Source: Macrobrachium rosenbergii
Taxonomy: Eukaryota; Arthropoda; Malacostraca; Decapoda; Palaemonidae
Assembly: GCF_040412425.1 (NCBI RefSeq)
Contig: NC_089742.1
Location: forward strand, 80,135,424-80,199,423
Direction of reading: 5' to 3'
Length of the DNA: 64,000 bases
Numbering within the stretch: the stretch's first letter is position 1; every line of letters begins with the position of its first letter. Under the pieces are notes generated by a model. It saw nothing but the letters and a program-made list of their open reading frames with translations, was not told where the DNA came from and did no database searches. Positions 17,688 to 31,005 of this stretch are shown here, piece after piece. A program made the translations under genes and the position numbers.

Positions 17688-18648
17688 CTAATACATTCAA
17701 ATACCTGGTTACTACGCAACTAATCATAGAATTCAAAAATTTACCTCACTTCACCCAGATACCTGAACCCTCATAACAATAGAAAATTATGTCGGAGCAC
17801 TCTAAAGGTAACAGTGATCCTTAAAAAGCTTACTGATCACGTGAAAAATCAAACTAAGTGTATCAAAACAAGTGTGAGGTATCTACAATTAAACAACAAA
17901 TATACTACAGTAAAAGGGCATCACTCCATCAAACAACTTTAACTGTTCCCCAGGTCTTAATTCACCACAGCACAGCTAAAGGAACAAAACACCTTTATCA
18001 CTTTGCCTTATGCACACAATTAATCCTATTCACTAGTGGTCAATAAATGAAACACTGTTTTTAAAAACATTAAATACAAAAAATTTATTTTTAAATTCTA
18101 AATTTATAATTAGAATTCACAATTTGAAGAAATTTACCATTTCTTGAAAACAACACTAAATTTAATTAATTCATGCGTTAAATTATTAAACAAAACTAAA
18201 TCACAAAACTTTAATTTATCAATAAATTCAAATAAACAAGCAAAATTTGAACTATTAAGAGTTACTCAGGGTTTGAAATCATTCGTCTTTTCTTGTATGA
18301 GACATAGCTTTTACAAACTCAGTTTCCATTCCCGCACTAGTTAACTCGTTATCCTCACAATAACAACCAAAACAAAACACAACATATCCAATCAAGAGTA
18401 CAGAACACTTGTTGCTAGGGGACAAAATGTGGATCACATACTACGTTACTATTAAAACGTATTACTAATTCTAAATTGCGTTGTTAAGTTTTCTAAATCA
18501 CTAACTCTTTTGAGATCTGACATTAAACTACTTATGATACTTCAACAATTATTATTACGCATAACAACATAACACATGATAAATAGAAGAGTAAAATATA
18601 TCAAAACTATGGGATGATATACATATTACAAGGCAACATCATAATATT
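17685..18648 (-). mobile_element. 3' LTR of rearranged gypsy element
   Basis: The segment runs from TGTC at 17685 (next to (AT)n) to AATATT at 18648, just before a polypurine tract on the minus strand. Its right third (about 18275-18645) is repeated at 20455-20830 on the other side of the integrase gene, with shared blocks TAGTTAACTCGTTATCCTCA, GAACACTTGTTGCTAGGGGA and ATGGGATGATATACATATTA. The left two thirds do not match the sequence beside the other copy. Confidence 0.7.
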
Positions 18649-18660
18649 CCTCCCCCCAGA
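18649..18660 (-). other. Polypurine tract of the gypsy element
   Basis: On the minus strand TCTGGGGGGAGG directly precedes the 3' LTR. This is the usual primer site for plus-strand DNA synthesis. Confidence 0.7.
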
Positions 18661-18667
18661 AGATTAG

Positions 18668-19760
18668 TTATCCCAGGTTGGAATCCAGCGATTCACAACA
18701 TTGTTCTTTCCAAAAATGTTCTCTATTTCTACACATTATGGTTACAAAATCAGACAGGGGAGCTACTATGGCTGAGAAATTCGGACAGAATTGACGATAG
18801 AATCCAGCCATGCCCAAAAACTTTTTGTAGTTGTTTTTCCTTCTTCCTGGTGTTTCAATCACATAAGTTCGATCACTTAACTTTTCTATTATCTTATAGG
18901 GACCTTGAAACTTATTGGTAAAGGGAAATCTTTTCACTGGTAAGAATACTAGAACTTACTGTCATGCACTAAAACTTCTCAGCTTAGTCTTAGCATCATA
19001 TCTTCTTTTCATTTCTCTTGACTTATTTTCAGATTTTCTAAAGAGAATTTTCTAATTTCTCTTAACCTTTCCTCAAGTTCTTCACATATTCTCCTTGGTT
19101 TCCCTCTTGATTTTCTTCCCAATTTTCTGCAAGAATCTTCAGTGGACCTCTCACGTCTCGACCAAAAATCATTTCGTTTGGTGAACATCCCATACTTTCT
19201 TGATAAGCATTCCTAACTTCAAACAACATCAAGGGTAAACCAGTATCCCATTCTCTTCCTGATTCATAACAATACTTAGGTAACATACTTTTCAAAGCCT
19301 GGTGGAACCTTCCCAAGGCTCCTTGAGTCTCTGGATGATAAGCAGTTGACAACTGTTGTTTCACCTAACAAGTTCATCACATCTTGGAACAATTTTGAAG
19401 TAAAGTTCGTTCCTCTATCACTTTGCACAATTTCTGGTATTCCAAACTTGGAGAAAAACTCTGCCAACTTCTCAGCAATTACCTTTGCACTTATACTTCT
19501 TACAGGAATCACCTAAGGATACCTTGTCACTGGGCACATTAATGTTAACAGATATTCATTTCCTTTCTTTGATTTCGGAAACAGCCCAATCACATCTAAA
19601 ATTACCTTGCTAAAGGGTTCTCCTCTAACTTCTATGGGTCGTGGGGGGCTTCCTTAATGGTTTCATTCGGTTTTCCAGCTATCTAGCTGGTGTGACACTC
19701 TCTGCAAAACCTACTAACATCCTTGTGAAGTCCAGGCCAGAAAAATACTTCATAATTTTC
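18668..19760 (-). pseudogene. Ty3/gypsy integrase fused to a reverse transcriptase fragment
   Basis: Read downward from 19760, the minus strand has FCRECHTS (end of the zinc-binding HHCC region), a core with ILDVVGP near 19600, IVQSDRGTNF near 19425 (the second catalytic Asp) and AYHPETQGALGRFHQALKSM near 19320. The third catalytic residue, normally Glu in ALERFHQ, is Gly here. MGCSPNEMIFGRDVRGPLK follows near 19170. The C-terminal GPYKIIEKLSDRTYVIETPG near 18850 is the usual end of such integrases. It is followed directly by YKKFLGMAGFYRQFCPNFSA and FWKEQCCESLD, part of an RT connection region that normally lies upstream of integrase. Frameshifts near 19350 and a stop near 18970 confirm inactivity. 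Confidence 0.8.
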
Positions 19761-20454
19761 TCACCACAAAATGCTCAGTAAATAAATGTTAAATCACCAA
19801 TATATAAAGTGTGAAAAATCAAGAGATTGCAAACACAATAACACACAAAAATAAAAGATTTATCAACGATACTTTCACTAAGGCAAAATTTCCCTAATAT
19901 ACCTTATTATACCATAGTAACAATAAGTAAAATTCACTTTACTTTACACAAGCTTGTGAAAACCTTTGCAAAATCACTTGAAATGCTTTAGATTCACAAA
20001 ACACACTTTTTTGTCAGGCACCGTTACCAAATACACGTTTCCTACGTTCAGATCTCAAAAGCTAAGTTTAATATCAATGACCACACAAATATTCTACGTT
20101 AACAATTTCTCTCTTTTGAAGAAAGAGTGAGAGAGAGAAAGGGAACCAACACTAACGGTCTCTGAAATCAGAATGAACAAATTTTTGGATTCCAGTTAGA
20201 AGCGAAACAATCAGACGACGTCAGAACAATACGTGATCAGAGCAACGCAGTCCTACAAAACATGATGTAATCGATTGATATATGTGAATTTACTCTTAAA
20301 AAGGCGTATGTGACTTGAACAAAAAAATTGTATGGGACAAAGCTCTTAACGAAATCTCAGCACGATCAAAACAGATGGCAGCTGGCATCCACAAATGGCA
20401 TGCTTTCAAAACAAGACAAAGAACTAAAATTGGTTTCCAGAACAATACATGAAA
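19761..20454. other. Gypsy-element internal or flanking sequence, unassigned
   Basis: An AT-rich segment between the integrase gene and the matching LTR portion. It should contain the gag-pol 5' region in a complete element, but I see no gag, protease or RT motif, so these were deleted. Confidence 0.4.
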
Positions 20455-20830
20455 CATTGTGAAATCATTCATTTTTTCTCATATGAGACAAAGCTTTTAT
20501 AGACTCGATTGCCATTCCCAAGCTAGTTAACTCGTTATCCTCAAGACAACAACCAACCAAAACACAACATACGCAATCAAGAGTACAGAACACTTGTTGC
20601 TAGGGGACAAAAAGTGGATCACATACTATGTTACTATTTTAAAATATATTCTTAATTCCAAATTACACTATTAAATTACCCAAATCACTAGCTCCTTTGA
20701 AATCTGACATTACACCGCATATGATACTTCAACAGTTATTATTATTACACATAACACATGATAAATAGAAGAGTAAATATATCAGAACTATGGGATGATA
20801 TACATATTACAAGGCAACACCATGAAAATA
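20455..20830 (-). mobile_element. Partial 5' LTR of rearranged gypsy element
   Basis: This segment aligns with 18275-18645 (right third of the other LTR), including GATATACATATTACAAGGCA at its end. It ends close to an (AT)n array at 20852. Confidence 0.7.
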
Positions 20831-20848
20831 TATATATTATACATACAC

Positions 20849-21042
<194 letters not shown>

Positions 21043-21044
<2 letters not shown>

Positions 21045-22199
21045 GTGTGTTTGTGTGTGGGGGGCTTCACTGATGAGTTTATTAATTAATTTATGTGGCC
21101 TTGCTTCGCCAGTGACACACATAACCTGTCAATTAAAGCTAAAGTTAACCTCAAAGACAGACAATTACTTAATTGAATTTGGTCGCCAGCCGGGGAAACA
21201 GTGTATGGGGTAATGGATTACTCTGCAACAAATGGATTAAGTCAAACCCCTTTACTTCCCAATTATTCCCGACAAAGAAAGAATGTCCTGTAAGCGAAGG
21301 AAATAACATGAACAATTAGTCAGCGTCTGACACAGTCAATTGCCCCCTTTCTTCAAGTAAAAAAAATATAGCGTAACGATATGTCTATACTGGTAAATAT
21401 CGTATGCAGTTTTGTGTTGGTAAGACTATTTCTCTTCTGAACAATGGGATCGAGACACAAGACTGCCTGAAATTTACTTACATAACTTTCCCTAATTCCT
21501 ACTTACTGCACGGGAATAGCTTATGCAATTTCACGAGGCAATATTAATTATTCATACACTAGACTTCGTAAAAGAAATATTATTATACCAGGTTCTCGTA
21601 GATGGTGGCAAAGTGGTGAAGCAATGGGAAAAGATGAGATACAGTGGAAGAATACTAGCAGACAGCAGATACTCATCAATCTTCAGACCTACCGTTACGT
21701 GGTTTGCTTGCGCACTGCAACTGTCGATACGGTTTCTTGAAGAACGGTTATTTTCAGGTCACTAGTAAATAAGACAGGAGAGGACAAAGGGTAAAGTTTT
21801 GCTTGAGCACAACGTGTGCTCTTCGTCTAAAGGTTAGCCTCTCTCCACTGGCTTTCGTGGGTCAGGCCAGGGCAAAGCTGTAGCATTGGGTTGTTTTTCC
21901 GACGTTCGTAGGTAGCCCCGGGCATTCTGAAAAATTGACAGAGACATTGCCGAATGCATAGGACAGAGCAAAAGGAAGCTTAAGACCACCTTCAATAGAG
22001 GTGACTTGGTAAAACCCTCCTATTGGTTAGCCCCTAATGCTAAACTATCCCTGTTAAAAACGTTATTTTTTTTTTTAAACACAGCCTACCACTTTCCCTT
22101 AGCGTTTTTTTTTTTTTTCAGAGACGCCTTCCTGTCTTTGTTAGAATGATATTCTTACTAAATAATGCAGAGAGGGCAAACAGCAGAATATTTATAAAA
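21043..22199 (-). mobile_element. Element 1, 3' LTR
   Basis: It matches 27580-28706 over most of its length, for example ACAGACAATTACTTAATTGA, TAATGGATTACTCTGCAACA and GACAAAGAAAGAATGT. The left terminus is altered to a GT-rich run where the other copies read TGTTACATG. It ends with CAGCAGAATATTTATAAAA against the CCCCCC tract. Confidence 0.8.
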
Positions 22200-22212
22200 G
22201 CTCCCCCCCTTA
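22200..22212 (-). other. Element 1 polypurine tract
   Basis: On the minus strand AAGGGGGGGAGC directly precedes the 3' LTR, matching the position in element 2. Confidence 0.7.
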
Positions 22213-22897
22213 AGAAGGCCTTCACTCCCTTTCAGGCGTAAAGGTCTGTACAAATCAAGCTGTTCGCCTCTATTACGTTACTCTTCTCTCCTGGGCAGAT
22301 TTGTCCCATGCAGTCTAACTAGCTACGGATCTACCTAACTCTAGATAGGATATGAGCTTTGATCACTTACATTATAGAATCCTAACTGTACTTAAAGGTG
22401 CTTACGGTTATTACGTGCTACCTCCTATAATCATGATGTTTTAGACCTAGCCAAATGGTACATTCTATGGTATGCCCTAGCCTAACCTATCCTAACATGA
22501 CCGTAGCACCAACGTAAGGGACAATGAACTAGCTAAATTACTTGGTTTTCTGCAATACAATTGGTAATTACTGGTTAATACATGAGGTTTGCCTCATATG
22601 ATAAATGCTTGCCTCACTGAGATCTAAGGCCATGCATGTCATGAGCATAGTGGCTCTTTTCACAATGGTTTAGATTGTCTGATTTTAGTTACACTGTACC
22701 CATGTGATTACTGTGGCTTGATGGAAGGTGGAAGGGACAAAGTTACTACTCCAATGTACACAATCGGGTCTAGGCTATTGTATGAGAAAGAGATCACGCT
22801 GGCTACCTCCTTTAGGCAAGGGGCCAAGATCACTATAAGATGGCAAGGCACTGTGCCAACAGTGCACTAGTGCCAGGGTGAGCTCATGGCTCTGCAA
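22213..22897 (-). other. Element 1 3' untranslated region
   Basis: This stretch lies between the end of the coding region and the polypurine tract. Long blocks are shared with 31004-31710 of element 2 (for example CTTCACTCCCTTT and CTACCTCCTA), so it is a conserved part of the family although it has no open frame. Confidence 0.6.
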
Positions 22898-23950
22898 CTA
22901 CTGGGCTCTCTTCCGCCCCCTCTTCTTCTTCTTCGGGTTCCTCCAAGGCCTATCTATGTCAGACCTAGGAGGTAATGAGGACACCAACTCTGGGGAAAGG
23001 CCAGAAGGGCCAGCGGGTGCGAAGTCAGGGGTAGTTTCAGAAACTACCAGGGGACTCCCTACTCCGACTGCTGCGACAACTGGAGCGAGAGGGACCTCAA
23101 CCTCTGGTCTCCCAGAGAGGAGGCCAGTTCCTGGTCTCCCAGAAAAGATCTCCCGGAGGAGGATCCGCCTCATGATTTGGACCAGGCACAGGGTCCTCTT
23201 TAATTGGTGGCTCAACGTCCATGCCAGACAGAGCGTGGCACTGCTCATTGCTCGTAAGTGGCAAGTTGGCACACCTGACAAGGGGTCCAGAGGTGCAACA
23301 CCTCGTGGATGGCTTGAATTTGGCTGTGGCAGAGATTCCTGCCCCAGCTGGAGATCAGAGCCTCTCGGAGAGTCTTGCTCGGAGGCGTCCGCTAGGCGTT
23401 GCTTATTTGGGCAGCCCTCCCAATTTGTGGAGTGACCTGTCCGCTGGCACGACCTACAGCAGTACTACTCCTGAACGTCTCTTCGGGGAGAGGGAGGACC
23501 TCTTTGTTGGCCGCCCCTTCTCGAATGGAGAGGGCTAGGCTGAAAACGGTTTAGTGTGTGCCCCTTCCGCTGACCACTTCGGTGGGCGGATGGCGGGTTT
23601 TTGTCTTGATTGGGTTCTCCTACAGACTGGGCCTCCGTGGAGGAGGTAGCGTGGCTGTGAAGTGGTGTTGGAGAAGGGCTTCCCCAGAGAAGGTCCCAAC
23701 CCAACAGGAAGTCCACCCCGGGCCGAATTCCACCCCCAATGCCAAGGCGGAGGGGTAGCATACCCCAGGGTGTCGTGACCTGGAGCTTGACTGTGGGAAC
23801 GGTAATGGTGTGGCCCTCTATCCCACAGGGTTTTCTCATCAACTGTGGCACCGGCTGGCACTTAGGCCCTAGAGATTAAACTAACGTCTGCTGCAGTGTC
23901 TATCATGACCGGAAGGGTCATGGGCAGGCCAGAGCCCTTAAGGGGGGGGC
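22898..23950 (-). pseudogene. Element 1 retropepsin and C-terminal basic tail (broken)
   Basis: On the minus strand from about 23930, LPMTLPVMIDTAADVSLISR is an aspartic protease active-site block (D-T-A in place of the common D-T-G) followed by an in-frame TAA. Frames then shift through HTITVPTVKLQVTTPWG, GGIRPGVDFLLGWDLLWG (flap-to-end block, usual G-R-D altered to G-W-D) and a second Cys/His motif CRSCQRTGHSTNWEGC near 23410-23455. The last frame (23281-22898) ends RPWRNPKKKKRGRKRAQ at the stop. In LTR elements this enzyme cuts the Gag polyprotein. Stops and frameshifts make this copy inactive. Confidence 0.75.
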
Positions 23951-25222
23951 CACCGAGATGAACTGGGTCTCCAGTCTCTCAGGGTAAAGTATCTTCTGCA
24001 GCCTGGCCGCGGAAAATGAGGTGCTGATGAGGTTGACGAACTTGGTGGTGGGGACATGATGTGGACAGGCTGGATGTCCAGCAATGTAGTGGCCGGCAGC
24101 ACCACAGGATTTGCACTGGCCCTTTGTAGGGCTCGGTGACCTGCAGTATCTGTTGGTGGAGAGGGTTGAGTGGATGTAGAGGGAGAGGAGTTCTTGCTGT
24201 TAGTAGGAGGCTGCTTGTTAGTGCCTAGCTTGTATCAGCACTCAGCTTCAGTGTGCTCCACCCTCTTACAGTAGTTGCATGTAGGCTTGCTTGGCAGTCC
24301 ATTCTTCGGGTGAGTTGAGCCTGAGAGGTACCCGGGTGGCACTATGCGCTGCTGAGATGTGCTGTGGGACTGGTTGAAGGTTTCCCATGAATCAGCCATG
24401 CAGCAGGCTTCCATAAGGGCGGTGGGCTGCTTATCATTTAGATATACAGCAAGGGGTCCAGGCACACATTGGTAAAGATCCTGCAGCATGGCCCAGTTAA
24501 AGAGGTCCTCAAACGTTGTACAAGACAAGGAGTCGAACCAGTGGGTACCAGAATGGGTCTTGTGATAGGCCCATTCAGTCTAGGACCAGCCAACTTCCTT
24601 GGCAAGACCTTGGAACCGCTCTCTCCATTTCTCTGGGGTTATTTCGTAGGCCTTCATGCTGACTCTACGCACTTCAACTATGTTGCCTCTCTGGCTCTTC
24701 TCCAGAGAGCAAAGGGCTGCCTTAGCTTTTCCCTCCATGTGCTTGGCTAGGACTAAGGCCCTCTCTGTCTCGGTGTGCTGTATTATCAAAGAGTGCCTCG
24801 ATTTCCTCCAACCATGCTTCTGGCTCGTCCTCAGTCCACTTGGGGACGAGGGAATTAATGCTCGAGATTGGATCATTTGGTGCAGCAGGTGTGGGGTCGG
24901 AGGCTTGATGTCAGCCATAGCTCCGGCACTTTCCTTTTTTGCTCTCTCCAGCTTGAACTCCTTTTCCTTCAGATAGCTAGCTCACTCCCTTGAAGGCTAA
25001 CTCATGTTGTCTTCTCCTTTCTTCTCTTTCGTCTTCCAGCTGCCCCTGTTCGGCCTCATACCTCCTCTGTTCAGCTTCATAATTCCGCCATTCAAGTCTT
25101 TCTTCTTTCTCTTGCTTGGCCAAGTCATCCTTCTGCTCCTTGGCCCACTTGATGAGGTCCAATCCGGTGAGACCTGCCATCATCCCCAGCTCCAAGAAGG
25201 CTTTATAATTCTCTGTTGCCAT
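23951..25222 (-). pseudogene. Element 1 gag (broken)
   Basis: The minus strand begins MATENYKAFLELGMMAGLTG, followed by a highly charged coiled-coil-like region (QEKEERLEWRNYEAEQRRYE). A capsid-like helix block follows (TERALVLAKHMEGKAKAALC, GNIVEVRRVSMKAYEITPEK, WRERFQGLAKEVGW), then FEDLFNWAMLQDLYQCVPGP and LAVYLNDKQPTALMEACCMA. An intact CCHC zinc knuckle CNYCKRVEHTEAEC lies near 24235-24280 and a second Cys/His block CKSCGAAGHYIAGHPAC near 24060-24110. Gag forms the particle that packages element RNA. Several frameshifts separate these blocks. The start is supported by the matching MAAEHYKTF start in element 2. Confidence 0.75.
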
Positions 25223-25974
25223 GGTTTTGGTGGGGAAGGGCGTCTATCCGAGTCAACTGGACGTACTTGGGCACCAAGGAAGTCTCCCTCAGATTTAGGG
25301 TGACTCTTCAATGATGTGCCATCTTTTCAATAAAGTGTCACTGTGGTTGGGTGTGCCGTGTAAAGGTCACACTGGTGGCACTCAGTATCCTTATGTACTG
25401 GTGTAACTTAGGTACCAAAAGGACTTTTCTTCTGTGTTCCCTTTGTCTGGTTTTGTTTTTCTAGTTTGTTTGCTGGCACTATGGTGCCAGTGCATTCCTA
25501 GGAACCCTTTACTTGAGTCAACAATTTGGTTATATTTAAGGAAAAATGCACTCTACCCCAGCAGAGTGTAACAAATCGGTGAGGGAGAAAGGGAAGGTAA
25601 AAGAGAGAGAGATGTAAGCTATTCAGGTTGATGACAGTGCTTCAGATTATTGGCACTTGGAAGGAAAATTGGATTGTAGTTGCTTTTGAGGCCCTCGTGA
25701 GTGTCTGGTCCCATTTTACCAGCTGCTACCCCCTTCTCATGCAGAGGGAGGAAGGCTACCTTCTGAGTAAGTCTGGATAAAAGACCTCACTCATGACCGA
25801 CAGTTTCTAACTGTGATTTTAATTAATCTTAACTTGTCCTCATCTATTCTGTGGGACAGAGGTGTTTCTGTTTATTTGGTTTAGTTTAATTAATTATTGC
25901 TGTGTTGCCTGGACTTTCTGATGAAGAGGGTGCACATACACTCAGAGTTTAGGTTGTTGAATACTTGAATAGAT

Positions 25975-26050
<76 letters not shown>

Positions 26051-27562
26051 CAGCCAGAAAATTTGTGCTGCCTGAGAAAATTTAAGTAAAAATTTTTATA
26101 ACTGCACACTGGCAGGGTTCTTATTTTGGAAATACATCGTCTTGGGCTCTTTTTTTCAGGGATTGTTTTAGCAATCGTAACTTTCCTGTTGCCCGAGTCG
26201 TTCATCTTACTCTGACAGTTATGATTTAAAAATGATAAGTTTTCTTTTCTTTTATATGATTTCTTACGCCAATGGATTTGTATAGGAACTTTTCTTCTTT
26301 TTGTTATATATTTGCTAACTAAGATCTATCATTCCCTGACTAAATTATTTCTTGTTTTTATCTGTGTATGGAACCCTGCACCTATTTTCTATCTATTGAA
26401 GTCTATGTCTGGCTAAGATTTTGCGAGGAGGGGGGGGTTGCTCTGCAAAACAAAGTAGTTCCCAGAAGTGGCAATGAGGCAGAGGCTAAAGGTGACCGTG
26501 GTGCTGCAAACCAATCACACAACCAATAACAACAGAGGTTTTAAGATGGTAGACATGGGGAGCGGTCAACCAGGGCTCCAAAATGTCAGATGAATCCCTT
26601 TAGCACACAGCACATTCAAAACAAATGCAGCTGAGCGGCAGTCTCAGCAGATGAATACACGACGCCTCTAGGCGCGTTTGTTTACAATTGAACCACACAA
26701 AGCACTCGAATTCCTCTCAAAAAACAAACGAAGCAAATGCAGGAATACAGATTTAAACTAAATACACCAACAATGCAAAGGATTTTACGTTATGGAGATG
26801 GAAAATAAAATTACTATGAGCTACGCTTTTTTTCTTTTTCTTTCTCGCTCTGAAATTAATTTTATGATCCACGTCATGCTTATGGAGTGGCCACTAGCAA
26901 GACAACAAGGAAATGGATTCGTGACGTCCTGACAGGACTGACTTTACTTTACTTGGAAATTGCAAATTATAATGATATTAATTGTTGCCGTTTGCGTGCT
27001 ATGTTAATGACACAGGATTTTGATATGCTTCCCACTATATGAATGCTTATTAACTCCGTTACGCTCGATCGGGGCCTCTTCATAGTGGTGAACATGGTTA
27101 CCGCTATTGAAATTCAACGAACTCTGCAAATTTTGTCCCCCCTACCTACGAGAGACACATTAGGCAGACTTTCTCCATTCTTTGTCGTGCACTAGTTAAC
27201 TCGTTCAAAAAATCAATATCATGCATTAATTCTTGGCCGGGAAAAATAGCAAAATATTAACAATTACTCAATAACTCGGCCAACGAACTTTGCTGGAATG
27301 TAGAACCCATGGTATCTGAACATGGCAAAAGTGTTTCTTTTAAAATTTTGTAAATTGTTAATTATAAATGCTCTCAATGCACACTTTCCTACCTACACTA
27401 ATTTCTTAATTATAAACTGGTATTCTTCTTATTATTATGCCTTGACCTCTGTACCCTTGGTTGGAAGAATAACATGAAATTAAAATATCTGACTTTTCTT
27501 TGAAATTAATGTGTAATTAAATTTGATTCCAGATTCTTTTACTCTCTAAATTAATTAATGAT
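25223..27562 (-). other. Element 1 leader with internal (GA)n
   Basis: This is non-coding sequence between the primer-binding-like site and the gag start, 2.3 kb long. It contains a (GA)n array at 25977-26048 whose counterpart is found at the equivalent place in element 2 (34934-34980), so the array is part of the element. No RT motif is seen. Confidence 0.6.
25977..26048. repeat. (GA)n microsatellite inside element 1
   Basis: About 35 GA units with one short interruption near the left end. Confidence 0.95.
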
Positions 27563-27578
27563 CCTAGGAAGATCACCA
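27563..27578 (-). other. Element 1 primer-binding-like site
   Basis: On the minus strand the LTR ends CATGTAACA, one T follows, then TGGTGATCTTCC. A TGG start within a few bases of the LTR is the expected position for tRNA primer binding. The tRNA is not identified. Confidence 0.5.
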
Positions 27579-27579
27579 A

Positions 27580-28706
27580 TGTTACATGAGGGAACTGGCT
27601 GATGAGTTTTTAATTAATTAATGTAATTTATGGGGCCCTGCTTCTGTTGACAAGACACACATAACCTGTCAATTAAAGCTAAAGTTAACCTCAAAAGACA
27701 GACAATTACTTAATTGAATTAGGTTGCCAGCCAGAACCAATGTATGGGATAATGGATTACTCTGCAACAAATGAATTACATCAAACCCCTTTACTTCCCA
27801 ATTAGTCCCGACAAAGAAAGAATGTGTTGTAAGCGAAGGAAATAACATGAACAATTAGTCAGCATCTGACACAGTCAATTCCCCCTTCTTCAAGTTAAAA
27901 TATAATGCAATGAGTGTCTATACTGGTAAATATCGTAATAAGTTTTGTATTGGTAAAGGCTATTTCTCTTCCAAACAATGGTGATATCAGGACACAAGGC
28001 TGCCTGAAATTTACTTACACTTAACTTTCCTAATTCCTACTTACTGCACGGGAATAGTTTACACAATTTCACTAAGCAATATTAATTATTCATACACTAG
28101 ACTTCATAAAAGAAATATGATTATACTAAGGTTCTCGTAGATGGTGGTGAAGTGATGAAGGGAAAAAGATGAAAATAAGTACAAGAATACTAGCAGACAG
28201 CAGATACTCTCAATCTTCAGACCTACCGTTATGTGGTCAATTTGCGCACTGCAACTGTCGATACGGTTTCTTGAAAAGAATGGGTATTTTTAGGTCAGAA
28301 AAGTAAATAAGACAGAGAGGACAAAGGATAGTTTTGCTTGAGAATGACGTGTGCTCTTGGCTAAAGGTTAGACTCTCTCAACTGGCTTTCATGGGTCAGG
28401 CCAGGGCAAAGCTGTAGTATTGGGCTGTTTTTCAAACATTGTAATATGAGGCAGCTAGGCATTCTGAAAAAATTGACAGAGACATCGCCAAATGCATAGG
28501 ACAGAGCAAAGGAATAAGACCACCTTCAGTAGAGCGACTTGGTAAAACCTCCCTATTGGTTAGGCCCCTAATGCTAAACTATCCCTGCTAAAGACGTTAT
28601 TTTTTTTTTTTTAAACACAGCCTACCGCATTCCCTTAGCGTCGACAGAGACGCCTTATTATCTTGGTTAGAATGATATTCTTACTAAATAATGCAGAGAA
28701 GGCAAC
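27580..28706 (-). mobile_element. Element 1, 5' LTR
   Basis: It begins on the plus strand TGTTACATGAGGGAACTGGC and matches the 3' LTR closely. The end corresponding to CAGCAGAATATTTATAAAA is missing, and unrelated sequence starts after GGCAA at 28706. Confidence 0.8.
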
Positions 28707-28769
28707 CGAGATGACACACAATGCTGTGTTTGTAGTGTGTGGCAGTCTGTGTATAAAATATATGACATA

Positions 28770-28846
28770 AACATATATATATATATATATATATAATATA
28801 TAAATATATATATATATATATATTATATTATACTAGAGGTGTGTGT

Positions 28847-28908
<62 letters not shown>

Positions 28909-28949
28909 TATATATATGGGTATATATATATATAATGTATATACATACA

Positions 28950-28990
<41 letters not shown>

Positions 28991-29179
28991 ATTTTTATAA
29001 ATACATATATAATTTGGCAAGATTGAGACCACAGTAGGAAACCTCTAAAGCCAGAGTTTCATCTTTGGTGGAATATTTCCAGTTATAAAGGGCCAAAGTT
29101 GGGGTTACTAGTACGCCAGTGGAAAATAATGCCAACAGAGGGGCTGATATAATAGAAGGTATGTATATATTATAATGAC

Positions 29180-29222
<43 letters not shown>

Positions 29223-29316
29223 TATATATATATATATATATATTCTGTATATATGTATATATCACGATGTATCACAATGAAAAAAAGGAGAAATCAGAGG
29301 GAAAAGAAAATAAGTT

Positions 29317-29365
<49 letters not shown>

Positions 29366-29455
29366 TATATATATATATCTTATATATATATATATGGTTT
29401 TTTACATACATATCTATATTTTTTAAATTGTACTATTGTCTTTACATATATATAT

Positions 29456-29499
<44 letters not shown>

Positions 29500-29635
29500 A
29501 ATGCAAGTGGAATAAATGGAAACTTACTGACTGTATTTCCTTATCCCAACAAAAAAAAAGCAAAATTGAGAAAGTAAGGAAAAGTCAGTATCAAAAGTCA
29601 GTGCCACAAAGACGATCACCTACAACAAATGTGTG

Positions 29636-29691
<56 letters not shown>

Positions 29692-29745
29692 TTATATATA
29701 TAATTTAATAAAATATATAAATATATATAATATAATATTATTTAT
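28770..29745. repeat. Cluster of (AT)n arrays with short unique islands
   Basis: AT arrays lie at about 28773-28822, 28850-28990, 29183-29263, 29319-29395, 29446-29500 and 29638-29745. Frames of the YIYIYI type across them are artefacts. One island (29015-29165) is a dispersed repeat listed separately; the others (29265-29318, 29500-29637) are unrecognised. Confidence 0.85.
29015..29165 (-). repeat. Dispersed repeat, copy 1 (inverted relative to 37083)
   Basis: Its reverse complement matches 37130-37235 at roughly 85% by eye, sharing CCCCAACTTTGGCCC, AACTGGAAATATTC and GGCTTTAGAGGTTTCC. The family is not identified. Confidence 0.75.
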
Positions 29746-29818
29746 CACCTTTCAATCTTTCTTCAAAATTCTGATAAAGGACACAGTAGGGTGGTTTCCA
29801 TTTATTTCCCCTATTGGT
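29746..29818. other. Short unique island
   Basis: Nothing is recognised in this stretch between two arrays. Confidence 0.4.
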
Positions 29819-30992
<1,174 letters not shown>

Positions 30993-31005
30993 GCTCCCCC
31001 TTAAG
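30993..31005 (-). other. Element 2 polypurine tract
   Basis: On the minus strand TAAGGGGGAGC abuts the 3' LTR. Confidence 0.7.

Larger units (their letters stand above)
21043..28706 (-). mobile_element. LTR element 1 (Gag-protease only)
   Basis: The element consists of LTR 21043-22199, polypurine tract, long 3' untranslated region, protease, gag, leader with a GA array, primer-binding-like site and LTR 27580-28706, all on the minus strand. The internal 5.4 kb contains no reverse transcriptase or integrase motif in any frame I read. Numerous stops and frameshifts show that it is older than element 2. The left edge touches (AT)n; the right LTR loses its last ~15 bp (CAGCAGAAT...) into unrelated sequence at 28706. 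Confidence 0.8.

Noticed and set aside
22878..23435. 185-codon plus-strand frame opposite the protease
   Set aside because: It is the antisense shadow of the Gag-protease coding strand and has no domain.
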